Shown: positions 21,448-32,900 of the stretch, piece by piece
Numbering within the stretch: position 1 is the first letter of the stretch
How the letters are laid out: every line of letters begins with the position of its first letter
Assembly: GCF_902806685.2 (NCBI RefSeq)
Contig: NC_048537.1
Location: forward strand, 15,274,720 to 15,338,719
Direction: 5' to 3'
Source of the DNA: Maniola hyperantus
Lineage: Eukaryota; Arthropoda; Insecta; Lepidoptera; Nymphalidae
DNA length: 64,000 bases
Notes under the pieces: generated by a model
Database searches by the model: none
What the model saw: only the letters and a program-made list of their open reading frames with translations
What the model was told of the DNA's origin: nothing
Position numbers and translations under genes: made by a program

Positions 21448-21506
<59 letters not shown>
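21221..21506 (+). mobile_element. CR1-like LINE 3' end with 55-bp poly(A)
   Basis: GTCCGTTGCGCCAGATCCTT, GTGCAAACTGTGGAACCAAC, GGCGGCGGTAATCACTTAAC, then a pure A run at 21452-21506. A severely 5'-truncated copy; the long uninterrupted A tract suggests a young insertion. Confidence 0.8.
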
Positions 21507-21508
<2 letters not shown>

Positions 21509-21744
21509 AGGGTAGACTTATTCTGGAATAGTATTTAAGATAAAACAATATTGTCTAGCATGAAATGAGAAACGAACAATCGTACTTGCTACTTTTATCC
21601 AGACCTTTTTTAACCGACTTCAAATAAAGGAGGAGGTTCACAATTCGTCGGAATTTTTTTTTTAATGGTTATAAACAGCATGGGCATGGTGTAGTAAGGT
21701 ATCCGTATCTTTTAAAGTTATTCACTTCCGTCGGGTAATTAATT

Positions 21745-22072
21745 ATTCAGATACAAGTTAGCCCTTGACTGCAATATCACCTGGTGGTAAGTGACGATGC
21801 AATCTAAGATGGAAACTGGTTAACCTGAGGGGTATGGCAGTTTTTAATAAACCCATGTCCCTTTGATTTCTACACGGCATCGTACCGGAACGCTAAATCG
21901 CTTGGCGGCACGACTTTGCCGATAGGGTCGTAACTAGCCACGGCTGAAGCCTCCCACCAGACCAGACCAGAAATTTAGAAATTATAAAATTTCAAATCCC
22001 TGCCAGGAATCGACCCCGGGACCTCCCACTAATGAGACCACAGCGCTTACCACTGCGCCAGGGAGGTCGTCA
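21745..22072 (-). repeat. tRNA-derived SINE, full length (family S2)
   Basis: On the minus strand the head has an A-box-like TGGCGCAGTGGTAAGCGCTG and a B-box-like GGGTCGATTCC, then a body with GCCGTGGCTAGTTACGACCC and GCCAAGCGATTTAGCGTTCC, ending CAAGGGCTAACTTGTATCTG. It is the reference copy for the truncated ones at 11570 and 12825. Confidence 0.8.
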
Positions 22073-22307
22073 AATTTGAGGGTATAAATAAATTGATTTC
22101 AGCGATCTATGAGACTGTTATTGCTACTCTGTGGCCTGATATCATAAATTTGTGTTGCGCTATATCGCTGCCCCTATGATCAAGTACGTGAGGCGCGTAT
22201 CAACATTTTGCGGAAACGGTACACTGTGCTTGGATTGATTTCATCTGTATTCGCTTGTGCCGATATTGCGACTGAGGTGAAATTATTTTTTTATATTATA
22301 TATCTAT

Positions 22308-22532
22308 ACTAGCTTATGCTCGCGACTTCGTCCGCGTGGACTACACAAATTTCAAACCCCTATTTCACCCCCTTAGGGGTTGAATTTTCAAAAATCCTTT
22401 CTTAGTGGATGCCTACGTCGTAATAGCTAGCTGTATGCCAAATTTCAGCCCGATCCATCCAGTAGTTTGAGCTGTGCGTTGATAGATCAGTCAGTCAGTC
22501 AGTCAGTCACCTTTTCCTTTTATATATTTAGA
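22308..22532 (+). repeat. F1 interspersed repeat, full length
   Basis: ACTAGCTTATGCTCGCGACT through GTGCGTTGATAGATCAGTCA to CCTTTTATATATTTAGAT. Confidence 0.8.
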
Positions 22533-22646
22533 TTTACTGGAATACCCCCTAAATTCAAAAAAATTTACACACTCACCCTAAATCTGATTATGGCTAGAAA
22601 GCCGATGGCAGATAGACATATTATAAGAAAAAAAAAATTATATAAG

Positions 22647-22748
22647 TATCTCACAGACGGCTTTACTCACGTCAAAGGACCCCGGATTGGTTCGAAACTA
22701 GTCGGGCTAACGTCGACTAAACACGTGAGTAAAGCCGTATGTGAGATA
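22647..22748. repeat. 26-bp inverted repeat around an internal palindrome
   Basis: Arms 22647-22672 (TATCTCACAGACGGCTTTAC...) and 22723-22748 are reverse complements with one mismatch. The 50-bp middle has GTTCGAAACTAGTCGGG and ACGTCGAC. It is probably a small foldback element. Confidence 0.7.
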
Positions 22749-22792
22749 TATTATCAACATGGAAATCACTTACGATAGTTTAAACGCTAATA

Positions 22793-23030
22793 TTTTTTAT
22801 TATTATAGGTAAACCATCAGATGGAAACTGATGATGTGTCCTAAGCTGGGACGCGTTTACCTAGAATATGCCTAATGTAGGCCTATAGGGTTGTAATTGG
22901 TAGGATACATAATTATATCGTGGAAGAGTATTACAAACCTTGTGGTAGATGCATCCGACTATTCGTAAGTACTTGTAAAAGTTTATACGAATAAAAAAGA
23001 TTTTTATTTTATTTATTTATTTACTTAGCC
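22793..23030 (-). mobile_element. LINE 3' end remnants
   Basis: GTAAACCATCAGATGG and GGGACGCGTTTACCTAGAA are the complement of a CR1-like tail. TAGATGCATCCGACTATTCG and AAGTACTTGTAAAAGTTTAT belong to another A-rich-ended repeat also seen at 38453. Confidence 0.5.
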
Positions 23031-23568
23031 ATGCGTATGAGGAATGATGACGCAAAACTTACCTACTATGTACCTACCTATGTATATACTTAATATTATG
23101 AGTAAAGCTATAGTATTTCGCGGCCATCGTGGGTAATAATTTTAAATTAATTAATGCTCGATTTAACCCATTTGCCGTCATGTAATTGTAGGTCCATAGA
23201 CAAAAGTGCTCTTGTAGGTAAAATTAACGCCCCATTCAACGGTTTCGATGGTCAAATCGATTTTACGTCAATTGCACTTCTTTTGACTCGCTTCATTCGA
23301 TAACCGTTCACAGCTTCTGGTTTTTCGTTTAGTCGTGACACTCTGAAGTGTCAGTTAAATCTAGAGCTCTGTCATCAGTGGTTTTCATTTTAATTATAAC
23401 CCTAGTAAAATATAGGTATAGAATGCGACAGGTTGAGATGGCAATCGGGGTATGAGGCGGGGAGACGCTCCGCCAACCCGCACGTCACCCGCACTATCCC
23501 GCACCGGATTAGCGCGGGGACTGTGCGCGTTACGCTCTTTTTTCCATTATTTATGTAGGGGCTTATCT
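23031..23568. other. Intergenic DNA, nothing recognised
   Basis: Contains a short GC-rich stretch near 23450-23540 but no ORF or family motif. Confidence 0.4.
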
Positions 23569-23576
23569 AACTAGGC

Positions 23577-23971
23577 CAGCGTTGCCAGACGTCCTAATTT
23601 AGGCGGGACGTCCCGAGTTTTAAATAAAAATTAAATGTCCCGCGCGGGACAGTCTCAGTCCGGGGATAACTCGAACGAGTGTGTGCAGCGTGCTGTCTAT
23701 AAATATCAAGACAAGACAAGACTCGACTATTGAACGATAGGGTAAATCTGATTTAAATTATTAAATTTTTCTTAAAATACATTTTCTGTGGCCAATTTTT
23801 CTTTTCTATTGTCACGTTAACGTTATTCATTTGAATTCAAATAAAATAAAAATAAAAACTTTTGATTATTTGCGTTTTTTAACATGTCCCGCTTTCAACG
23901 AAAGAATCCCGCTTTTTATACTCAAAAAGTTCTAAAATCCCGACTTGGCAAAAACAAAACTGGCAACGCTT
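23577..23971. mobile_element. Non-autonomous hAT-like element with 8-bp target duplication
   Basis: TIRs CAGCGTTGCCAG (23577-23588) and CTGGCAACGCTT (23960-23971) match except for the terminal base. AACTAGGC is duplicated exactly outside them (23569-23576 and 23972-23979). The 395-bp interior has CCCGCGCGGGAC and TCCCGCTTT motifs and no ORF. TIR start, TSD length and size all suit a hAT MITE. Confidence 0.8.
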
Positions 23972-24251
23972 AACTAGGCGTACCTACAAAATATAACCTA
24001 CATTAATTTGTGAGTCTCATAATAATGATCTAATAGAAAATCAAAAGCAAAATTGTGAAGTCGGTTAAAAGGCCTTTTGATTACACGTGACATACTTGTA
24101 GTATCGATAACGTTACATACATATTATTACGATTACCTATTCCGCTCACGTGCTAGTCTTGCAGCTGGGTTTGTGGCCGCTAACGAACTCTGGACTTCCG
24201 ATATCCGTGTCTAATAGCTGAAGAGATGGTAGGAGATTTTAAAAAGGTCTT

Positions 24252-24542
24252 CATCGTCATGATCAACCCATCGCCGACTCACTACAGAGCACAGGTCTCC
24301 TCTCAGAGTGAGAAGGGTTTAGCATAGTCTACCACGCTGGCCAAGTGCGGATTGGGAGACTTCACACACCTTTTAGAACATACAGGTTTCCTCACGATGT
24401 TTTCATTCACCGTTAAAGCGAGTGATATTTATTTTTTCAAAACACACATTACTCCGAAAAGTTTTAAGTGCGTGCCCGGGATCGAACCCCCGACCTCCCG
24501 GATAGGAGGCGGACGTCGTAACCACTAGGCTATCTCCGCTTC
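24252..24542 (-). repeat. tRNA-derived SINE, full length
   Basis: Head on the minus strand: GATAGCCTAGTGGTTACGAC (A box) and GGGGGTTCGATCCCGGGCAC (B box), then ACTTTTCGGAGTAATGTGTG, AACATCGTGAGGAAACCTGT and the CATGATGA-type end. Same family as 36283 and 39788. Confidence 0.85.
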
Positions 24543-24765
24543 AGAGGCAATATTTAGTTCCTTTTCAAAATTTCCCATCACCTCTCCGTCGAGATAGTCT
24601 TGTTTACTATATTTTAGGTATGTACTAATTTATAAGTAGGTATGTGATATTATATGTACTTGGGACGATGAATTTGGTTCAGATTGTGAGCGATTAGATT
24701 ATTATGAAAATTGATAATTTCATTCAGGTGTTTGGTATTATATCTTAGATGGTTATCTATAGCTA

Positions 24766-25196
24766 CCCAAAAAACCGGCCAAGTGCGAGTCAGGCTCGCG
24801 CAATGGGGGTTCCGTACTGCAGTCGTATTTTTTCGACATTTTGCACGATAATTCAAAAACTATGATGCATAAACATAAATAAAAATCTGTTTTAGAATGC
24901 ACAATTGAAGACCTTTCATATGATACCCCACTTGATATAGTCACTCACTTCGAAAGTTGAAAATACTAATTATTAGTTCATGACCACAATTTTTTTTTTG
25001 TGTGATCTAACCCTAAATTCACGGTTTTCAGATTTTTTCCAAATGTCAGCTACAACATCTACCTACCTGCCAAATTTCATGATTCTAGGTCAACAGGAAG
25101 TACCCTGTAGGTTTCTTGACAGACAGACAGACAGACAGACAACAAAGTGATCCTATAAGGGTTCCGTTTTTCCTTTTGAGGTACGGAACCCTAAAA
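24766..25196 (-). repeat. GTTCCGTACC/(GTCT)n repeat, full length
   Basis: About 430 bp. On the minus strand it runs from GGGTTCCGTACCTCAAAAGG through (GTCT)n, AAATTTGGCAGGTAGGTAGA, TGGGGTATCATATGAAAGGT and ATAGTTTTTGAATTATCGTG to CGAGCCTGACTCGCACTTGG. No ORF spans it. Confidence 0.8.
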
Positions 25197-25239
25197 ATCA
25201 TAATTAGTTGAACTAAAGTTTGATCATTTATGTAATACC

Positions 25240-25780
25240 AGCTTAAGCTCGCGACTTCGTCCGCGTGGTCTACACTAATTTCAAACCCCTATTTACCCTT
25301 AGGGATTGAATTTTCAAAAATCCTTTCCTAGCGGATGCCTACGTCATAATAGCTATCTTCATGCCAAAGGGGAATGCCGAAATTTGGCCCAAAAGTGCCC
25401 AGAATATTCTTTTTGTGAAAAAAATGATATAATATTTGTTCAAAATTTTTAAGCTTTTATGATACATGAATTTAAAACCATTTATCAAGTGAAAAACCTT
25501 ATTGTACGATGTGTTTGTACAATTTGAAAATCAATCGTATGGAAAATAAAAAATAAAAATAATTTGTAACACTGAAACCCTCTCTTTTTTTAAATCCATA
25601 TTTTTACAAATTAATTGCTGTATTATATACTGTTGATTCCATATAGCTTCATGTGTGGCCCTAATTTACTATGGCCACCTGGTATTCCCCTTTCAGCCCG
25701 ATCCGTCCAGTAATTTGAGCTGTGCGTTGATAGATCAGGCAGTCAGTAAGTCAGTCAGTCAGTCAGTTAGTCATCATTCG
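25240..25780 (+). repeat. F1 repeat split by a TIR insertion
   Basis: Left half ends ATGCCAAA at 25368 and right half resumes TTTCAGCCCGATCC at 25691. Joined, they restore the normal F1 order exactly. Ends with (TCAG)n. Confidence 0.85.
25369..25690. mobile_element. 322-bp TIR element inserted without target duplication
   Basis: Ends GGGGAATGCC and GGTATTCCCC (one mismatch as inverted repeats) bound an AT-rich segment without ORF. Because the host F1 sequence is known from many copies, the empty site is clear (AAA|TTT), and no base is duplicated. It could be a Helitron-related or otherwise unusual element. Confidence 0.75.
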
Positions 25781-25794
25781 AAATTAATGTGTAA

Positions 25795-25940
25795 TAAAGT
25801 TGTATGATGACCTGAAGAATGTGGTGGGGAGCGGTTGAATGAGGAAGGCGGAGGACCGTGTTTGGTAGCGCGCTCTTGGAAAGGCCTATGTCCAGCAGTG
25901 GACGCAAACAGGCTGATGGATTGGATTGGATTGGATTGGA
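25795..25940 (+). mobile_element. RTE-like LINE 3' end (variant)
   Basis: GATGACCTGAAGAATGTGGT, GAGGAAGGCGGAGGACCGTG and CCTATGTCCAGCAGTGGACG, ending in a repeated GGATT tail at 25919-25940. The variant tail (CAAACAGGCTGAT) also occurs at 36000-36090. Confidence 0.6.
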
Positions 25941-26528
25941 AAGTTGTATGAAGACAGCACGTCATGAACCATCAACAAGGAACAAAACAGGTGGTCCCAA
26001 CTCCCACTTCATTGGATGCCAGGTCCTAGGTCGGGGCAAACGTAGTAATATTTTTGCTGTTCATGTGACATAAATGGAACAATGTATTTGGGTCACATTG
26101 CCTGGGATCCATTTGATACAAAGCACCAAGGCACATTTCCATTTGTTTGGAATGGAACTCTCTAAATGTCTCAAGAGGGACACCTCCGTTATAAAGGTGT
26201 TGGTAGATCGTACACTATTGACACTTAAAAAGTGATATGATCATGCCTCAGAGTTCTCCATAATGTTCTCAAAAGTGAGTGAAGACGCGTTCTCATTAAT
26301 GGACCGGAGATTTGACGAGTTAATTGATGATCGAACAAACTTACTCGTGAAGTTTTACTCTCATTGGAAGTTATATAAAAGTTATATAATAAGAACAACA
26401 ATTATTATTACTAATGCAAAAAATGCTGTAGGAACCATCGATTTAAATTACGAAGTAATGTATAAGTCAATGGTAGGAACAGGCAACAAGAGTCGCTAAT
26501 TATTAACGGATTAAAAGATAATACATAT
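25941..26528. other. Intergenic DNA with unassigned short frames
   Basis: A 78-codon plus-strand frame (26263-26499) has no recognisable motif. Nothing supports a gene. Confidence 0.35.
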
Positions 26529-26648
26529 TATAATCAATCCTCTGTAATCTATCGATAAGTTACATGACAATGTTGTTGTTTGTCATTGTATGGAATTTGC
26601 GGATCAAAAATAACGCTTATCGACAGATATCAGATCGGATTGATTATA
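26529..26648. mobile_element. 120-bp palindromic MITE
   Basis: Perfect 12-bp ends TATAATCAATCC and GGATTGATTATA, with further internal complementarity (TATCGATAAG... and CTTATCGACAGATA). The terminal TA on both sides fits a Tc1/mariner-type TA target. Confidence 0.7.
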
Positions 26649-26737
26649 CTAATTTCGGCCGTTAAACGTCTTGTACTATCTGTTACTCATAACAAAGATT
26701 ATTTTCACATTTCATTAAAAGACCTTCAAGACAAGTG

Positions 26738-26835
26738 CGAATAGGCATCTTCTAGGCAAGCGCGCTCCATCTTAGGCTGCATCATCACTTGCTACCAGGT
26801 CTGATTGCAGCCAAGCGCTAGTCTATAAATTAAAG
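26738..26835 (+). mobile_element. CR1-like LINE 3' end
   Basis: CATCTTCTAGGCAAGCGCGC, ATCTTAGGCTGCATCATCAC, then CTAGTCTATAAATTAAAGAA. Same tail as the element near 44290 but diverged. Confidence 0.5.
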
Positions 26836-27103
26836 AAAAACCAATAAATACAGAAAAAGCGGATAATTGAGTGAAATTTCCAACAGTTTGAAAAGCACTC
26901 GGGAAGCAGGGTGCATTCACACGTGCGATGATTGTTTAGAAGCGTCCAAGCTCGACGCGTTTCTGTTTGCTGAGCTGCCTGTTCTGTAATAAATCACTTG
27001 CCAGTGTGTCTGGAGGTTTATTGCTTAATTTTCTAGCATTGAAGTTTGAGTTTGAGCTAATTTTATTTATTGTAAACCAAGAAGTTAACTAGATGATGCC
27101 GCA

Positions 27104-27290
27104 ACTTCGTCCGCGTGGATTTATTCCATTAAAAATCCTGTGGAAACTCTTTGAATTTCTGGTATATAAAGTAGCCCATGTCCCTTTTCAGGTCTTTAAC
27201 TATAACCATGCAAAAATCACGTCGATCCCTCGCGTCGTGTTTGAAGGACAAACCAACACGTCGCATTTAAAATATGGGTAGTGTAACTGT
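27104..27290 (-). repeat. F2b interspersed repeat
   Basis: CAACTTCGTCCGCGTGG, CTATAACCATGCAAAAATCA, GAAGGACAAACCAACACG and AATATGGGTAG: the minus-strand form of the 2632 copy. Confidence 0.65.
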
Positions 27291-27399
27291 TGGTAACCCT
27301 ACAATGCATTAGCACAATAGTAGAAAATCATTCTTACGTAGTATTTTTATACTATCAGATATTTTTTCTATTTTATCCATTCAGTTACAAATCTCGTAA

Positions 27400-27660
27400 G
27401 GGGTTATCCGCTTAATGTCTCTACTCTCTACAAACGTCTGCGAATCTTCCAACATGACCAAGTAACCAGATCTTTGCAATACGTCAAAAATACTTGTTAT
27501 TCTTTGATACGGGTTCTTTCCAAGAGTTCTCAGTAATTTGGTGTCTCATTACCATCTGTTGTCAGTCTTTATTGCTCCATTACGACGCTGCTGGGCGGTA
27601 ATGGTTATTGTTCTTTAAATATTTGTTTACCAAATTACGTCTTTTCAAATTAGACGGTTA
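27400..27660 (+). repeat. Diverged copy of the 42.8/43.6-kb duplicated repeat
   Basis: TGCGAATCTTCCAACATGAC ... GATCTTTGCAATACGTCAAA aligns with TGCGAGGCTTTCAACACGAC ... GAACTTTGCAACACTTTAAA at 42940 and 43725. GTAATGGTTATTGTTCTTTA resembles 44070-44100. Unclassified dispersed repeat. Confidence 0.5.
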
Positions 27661-27944
27661 TTTTAAATTGCTTTTGCTTTCTTTGTGGACCAGTTTTGTT
27701 TGAGAAATAACATATTATCTTCCAGGCCAATGCCATCATCTTACAGTAATCATCACTTACCTCCAAGTCGACTTCCGCTGTGGTCTTATAAGTGGAAGAT
27801 CTCGTGTTCGTTTTTGGCAGGAACAATTTGGGAGTTTGTAGCTGTTAACTTTTTTGATGCTTCTCGGATAAATTGTTTTGGTAAAGGTAAATATTATAAA
27901 TGGCTGGAATGATGCACATGACTTTGCACACTGCAGACTTTTTT

Positions 27945-28306
27945 TAAAATAGAGATAGCGACCAAACGAGCAGGCGGGTCACCTGATGTTAAGTGATTAC
28001 CGCCGCCCATGAACATTTGCAGCACCAGAGGAACTGCCGATGCGTTGCCGGCCTTTTAGGAATATGTTGGTCCGTCCCTTGAATAACCCCATGTTGTAAT
28101 CTAGTGGGAATACCGCCGATGGGAGTTGGTTCCACAGTTTGCATGTGCGTGGAAAGAAGGATGTGACACAACGGACCGGACGGTCGAACTGCACCAGACA
28201 CCCAGGTGGTGAAGGTGAAATTGCTTACGGTGACGCGCGGTGCGGTTTTGGAAAAAGTAGGGTGGAATGAGGTGAAACAGCTCTTCACTCCCCATCATAA
28301 AGGTTT
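27945..28306 (-). mobile_element. CR1-like LINE 3' end
   Basis: Minus-strand frames include NCGTNSHRRYSH- and VRCVTSFFPRTCKLWNQLPS-type text and FKGRTNIFLKGRQRIGSSSG; the plus strand shows the tail complement GCGGGTCACCTGATGTTAAG. The coding part is shifted between frames, so it is a dead copy. Confidence 0.75.
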
Positions 28307-28624
28307 GATTACTAGACTGTCAAAATATGAACCTAGCGATATGCCTGTAGAGCAGAATTTAGGACAAGAGTTATGACGACCGCAAAACTGTCTTAGTCAT
28401 TTAGCTGTATTGAATATCAAAGTGCTGTATTGAATTTTGGGGAAAGGGTCAGCGGACACGCCTATAAATCACTGAATATATTTAATGGAACACTGTCAAG
28501 TCGGATAAATGACGAGCGACCTCATCCCAAATGCGTGATATTTCATTTGAAAATGTAGGTTTCGTAAATTCAATAGGAATCCCCTTTGACATTATGCCCC
28601 TGACGCCGACTCGCAATGCGGTAT

Positions 28625-28978
28625 ATATCTGGATAATGCCTAAATATCTGCAGATCCGTAGGAGAACTAGAGTAACCAACGTATCAACAACCAACATAGT
28701 TCAACAGGTTGCGAAGCTGAAGCAGCAATGGGCAGGGTACATAGTTCGAAAATCCGATAGACGCTGGGGTCCCAAACTGCTGGAATGACGACCTCGCACC
28801 GGGAGGTGCAGTGATGATAGACTCCCACTAGGTGGGAGACGACATCAAAAGAGTCGCAGGGTGCCGCTGTATGAATACAGACGGCGCAAGACGGTGGCGT
28901 GTGGAAATCCCTACAAGAGACCTATGTCCAGCAGTGGACGTCTATCGATTGACGACGACGATGATGATGATAAAATTT
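28625..28978 (+). mobile_element. RTE-like LINE C-terminus
   Basis: Reads VAKLKQQWAGYIVRKSDRRW then GPKLLE before a stop. In other frames come RPRT, the RWTDDI-like region and QETYVQQWTSI-like end (CAAGAGACCTATGTCCAGCA). It finishes GACGACGACGATGATGATGA. A frameshifted remnant. Confidence 0.75.
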
Positions 28979-29445
28979 AAGTAAATAAAAGCATATTTAA
29001 TTAGATTTGGTAATGAAGAAAATAAAAACTTATATTTATTTTCATATTATTTTATTAAAAGTTAATATAACTTAACTAACATAAGATTCAGCTTAGATTT
29101 TTTGCTGAATTTAAGTTCATGCCAGTTTCTGACTTTTAAGTTTAACTAAAATTACTATGTACAAATTAATCTCGTTTATCGCCCTTAATTAAATCTCATT
29201 TGGGTCATCTAACTTATGTCTATTATATATCTAGTTTAATATGGCTGCTGATTCCATTGTACACAATAACTAAACCTTACTAAATTAAAAATTGAATAGT
29301 GCTCTATCCCTTTCACAAAGCTCAATATGGAAATGGACAATACTACTTTTAGACAAGACCTGATTTAGTTTAGTAAAGTTTGAAGATTTTGGAAAATCTG
29401 GGAAAATCGAATCACTCTGTAATACTGAAAACCGTAGTCAAGATA
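28979..29445. other. AT-rich intergenic DNA downstream of lipase A
   Basis: Nothing recognised. Confidence 0.4.
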
Positions 29446-29551
29446 GGGGCCTCTTTAGGGGTCCATTCAGACGACATGTGTCGTATTCAACCTTGCTTTA
29501 AATACAGGTTGAATAATGAACATGTCGTTTGAATGGTCCAAAAGAAGCCCC
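29446..29551. repeat. Long imperfect hairpin 3' of lipase A
   Basis: Left arm 29446-29493 (GGGGCCTCTTTAGGGGTCCA ... ATTCAACCT) pairs with 29506-29551 (AGGTTGAATA ... AAGAAGCCCC) over about 46 bp with a few mismatches and a 12-nt loop. Weaker pairing continues outward. It could be a small MITE or a structured RNA; no family was recognised. Confidence 0.6.
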
Positions 29552-29896
29552 GCTTTTGACCATGAAATTCAGTGAATCACCACCAAAAGGAGCCCATTCT
29601 AGGCCAAAATTCATCCATCAATGTTATGAATACTGAAAAAAAAATTTTATGAATGAAATATCGCTTGTTTTGTGCGTCACACTCCGCCATTATTAAAAGA
29701 CACTCAACTAATTCCCTTCGTAATGACAATCTTGGCAATGTAGGTATTGTAATAATTCTTACTGACAAATAAACAAAAGGTTTATAAAAGTTCCTCCGAG
29801 TTCTATGGCCAAAATAGTGCTTGTTTCTTGATCTGTGATTGCCTTTTATTAATTTCATTGATGGATGTACTTTCAATTCAATTCAATTCAAATTTC

Positions 29897-29902
29897 TTTA
29901 TT
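29897..29902 (-). terminator. Candidate polyadenylation signal of lipase A
   Basis: AATAAA on the minus strand, 78 nt past the stop codon. It lies within an AATTCAATTCAA-type sequence that could itself be repeat-derived. Confidence 0.45.
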
Positions 29903-29979
29903 ACGAATATGGGTAAACAACTTTGGCCAAAAACCCTTTGACGAATGGGCGTTTCTCTTTGAAACTAACTTAAATAATA

Positions 29980-32900
29980 TCACATTGGTTGCTTATTTAC
30001 TTCATTTAATTTTTCAACTATGTAATCAGTCACTAGCTCTCTTGAGTCAGATGCGATTACGAAGTCGAAATGACTGAATGAATCTCTGGCTACCCTCCTA
30101 GCTTTAGCGTTGGGTATAACTGCAGCCATATTCAGAACATCATTTTCATGTAATAACGTATCACCGACAGTGTAGTGCATGGTGATATCTGCGGTGATTA
30201 AAGTAATGTCATAATTAGGTGGATTTATATTGCCATATAGCCACAAGTTCTTCAGAGGATTGTAATTCCAGCGTCTGAATGCTTTATCCCGGATGTTTTG
30301 TCCAAAATGAGCGTATTGCTTGATGGAAGCTCCGGCTACAGTTTCTAAGGGTGCCAATACCCCCCTCTGTAATAAAAACCAAAATATATTATACTTATAG
30401 GTACCTACGTTCTTATTATCTCTAAAATTATCTTTGGAGATTTTTTTTCTTTTAAAACTCGATGTTTTAAATGGACCTCTTAAAAGTATTTTTTGGCATA
30501 TAATATTATGTATATCTACTTTTTTTTTAATTTTTTTTAATGCCATGTAGGAAAACTTGTGCTTATGCTACGTCGTGACTCTACTACCAATCCAGAAAAC
30601 AGAAAAAGCAGAGAAGGGCTGACAAAAAATTCAGCAGTTCAATTTAATTTATAAAGTAACATGTGACATAATATAAATAAGAATAAATGTTATTAAATTT
30701 TCATATTTTCTGGATTATAAATTTATAATACTATTAATTATTTTAAAGTGTGAAAAATCACCTTCTAGGCAAGCGCACTCCAATCGACTTAGTGCGGCCG
30801 CTGTGCAGGGCGTTCCCTCCCCGATAGCGAGCAAACGAGCAGGCGGGTCACCTGATGTTAAGTGATTACCGCCGTCCATGAAAATTTGCAGCAGAGGAAC
30901 TGCCGATGCCTTGCCGGCCCTTTAGGAATTTGTTAGTCCGCCCCTTGAAACCCACATGTTACACACAACCCCATGTTGTAATCTAGTGGAAACAGCACCG
31001 ATGGGAGTTGGTTCTACATTTCGTCCTGTCGTGAACTTTAGATCTCACCATTGCTTGTTACTTGGCATGATTGTCGTCAAGCGCGCCTATCTTGAATAAG
31101 TTCTGTTCTAAATGTACCTACTTACCATAACGTCCATAGCTGCTTTAACTTTACAAAATATCGAGGCGAATTTATCCAGTTCACCCTTGCACCCTAATGC
31201 ATTGGCTGCTACCTCGACGGCTATATCATCGTTGTTATTGTTATTAGGTCCTAAGAGCTCCACGGACCCAGTATTCACAGCGACTGTCTGTAATAAGATT
31301 TATTTTACTTTTAACTACACAAATTTCAAAATTAAAGGGTAAAATCTCTTAATTTTCAAAAATTCTTTCTTAGCGGTTATCCGCATCATATACATATCTC
31401 GATCCATCTCGTGGTTTGAGCTGTGCGTTGATAGATCAGTCAGTCAGTCACCTTTTCCTTTTATATGTAAAATTATCTGCAACACTAAGTTCGACATTTT
31501 TATTCTAGAACAAAGCTAATTTATCTATTTTTAATTCTTTAGATAATGGTTGCAGAATATTAAGCATATTTATTACAGTATCATAAATTTGATATACTAT
31601 CTCTTAAACACATCAAAGATGATTAAATTTATTACATCTAGCTGATTAGCTAATGCTCGCGACTTCGTCATGAATTTAGATTTTCAAACATCCCATGGGA
31701 ACGCTTTGATTTTTCAGGACAAAAAGTAGCCTATATCACTCTCCAGGTCTTCAAATATATACAATCCATGTAAAAAATCAGGTCAACCCGTTGCTCTGTT
31801 GTGACGTGATTGACAGACAAACCTATAAACAAACTTTCGCATTTATAATATGGGTAGTAATACTTACAAATATCAGGTCAGTGCTCTCTGCGGCAATGCT
31901 CAGAACATCACTAGGGAAGTAAGTTTGGTGACCAACGCCGGCGAGCAAATGTGCTGATATGAACTTCTGGTTATACGCGGGCATCATAGAATTGAGGACG
32001 AGGAAGGCAGTTCCTCCTTGCGAATGACCAATGTAGTTGAGCTGCTGTTGCTGAGTAATCCGGAGGATATAGTTAATCATAGTGGGAAGGTCCTTCGTTG
32101 CGACATCCTCGAAAGTGTAGTCGAAAAATTTGATTCTTTCCTTTTCATCGTCAGGGTTGAGCCAGATGTGGCGACGAGAGTTGATTATACCTCGAGCATT
32201 GCCCATCCAAACGTCATAACCAGCATCAGCAAGGATATACGCTGGAATAAGATGACAGTTTATTGTGAGGATTTAATGTGGTATAATATTTTCATCAAAT
32301 GATTACGATACAGTTGTAGAAAAATTATCATAAATAGTGTGGTTTGGTATGGTTTCTATAGTAAACCTATATGTCCTATCTGTAAATATGTCGATAAACA
32401 ATTGGACTAAAGGCTGGTTGAAACCGGACTAACGTCCGGTTGCGATAGAAAATTTCAGTGGATTGTTCTGATTAAGTAAATGGGTGATTGATTGTGGTGA
32501 ATGGGTGAGTGATAATTGAACCAAGTAAGTAAATGGGTGTGTAACTGAATTTGGCGTTCGCCCGACCAGCACGCGACGGTTCCACTTCGAACGGTTTATC
32601 ATGAATGCTCGGGTCACATTAAGGTTAACGTTGATGCCCAACAACGTCATAATTATCGCGATAATTCCGCCGATAAAATTAATGCGTTAAAATGAGTGGC
32701 CACACTTGAACGGTTAACGTCTAATGCCAAATGAAAATGCCAAACGGCAATGTGAATGCTGTTGTAAAATTATCGCGTTAGGTTGTGGTTCTACACCTAC
32801 GGCTAAGGGCTATTAACGCGTTTATCAACGGCGTTTCCCGTTAATGTAGTACACTTGATAATTCGTAAAACCTACGAATGGTAGAAGCATGTAATAGGTG

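Noticed and set aside
26263..26499. 78-codon plus-strand gene
   Set aside because: No motif, no splice or promoter context, and AT-rich composition; chance ORF is more likely.
29980..30546. 188-codon single-exon lipase ORF
   Set aside because: Residues upstream of RGVLAP are intron sequence; a clear acceptor (TTATTACAG) marks the exon at 30366.
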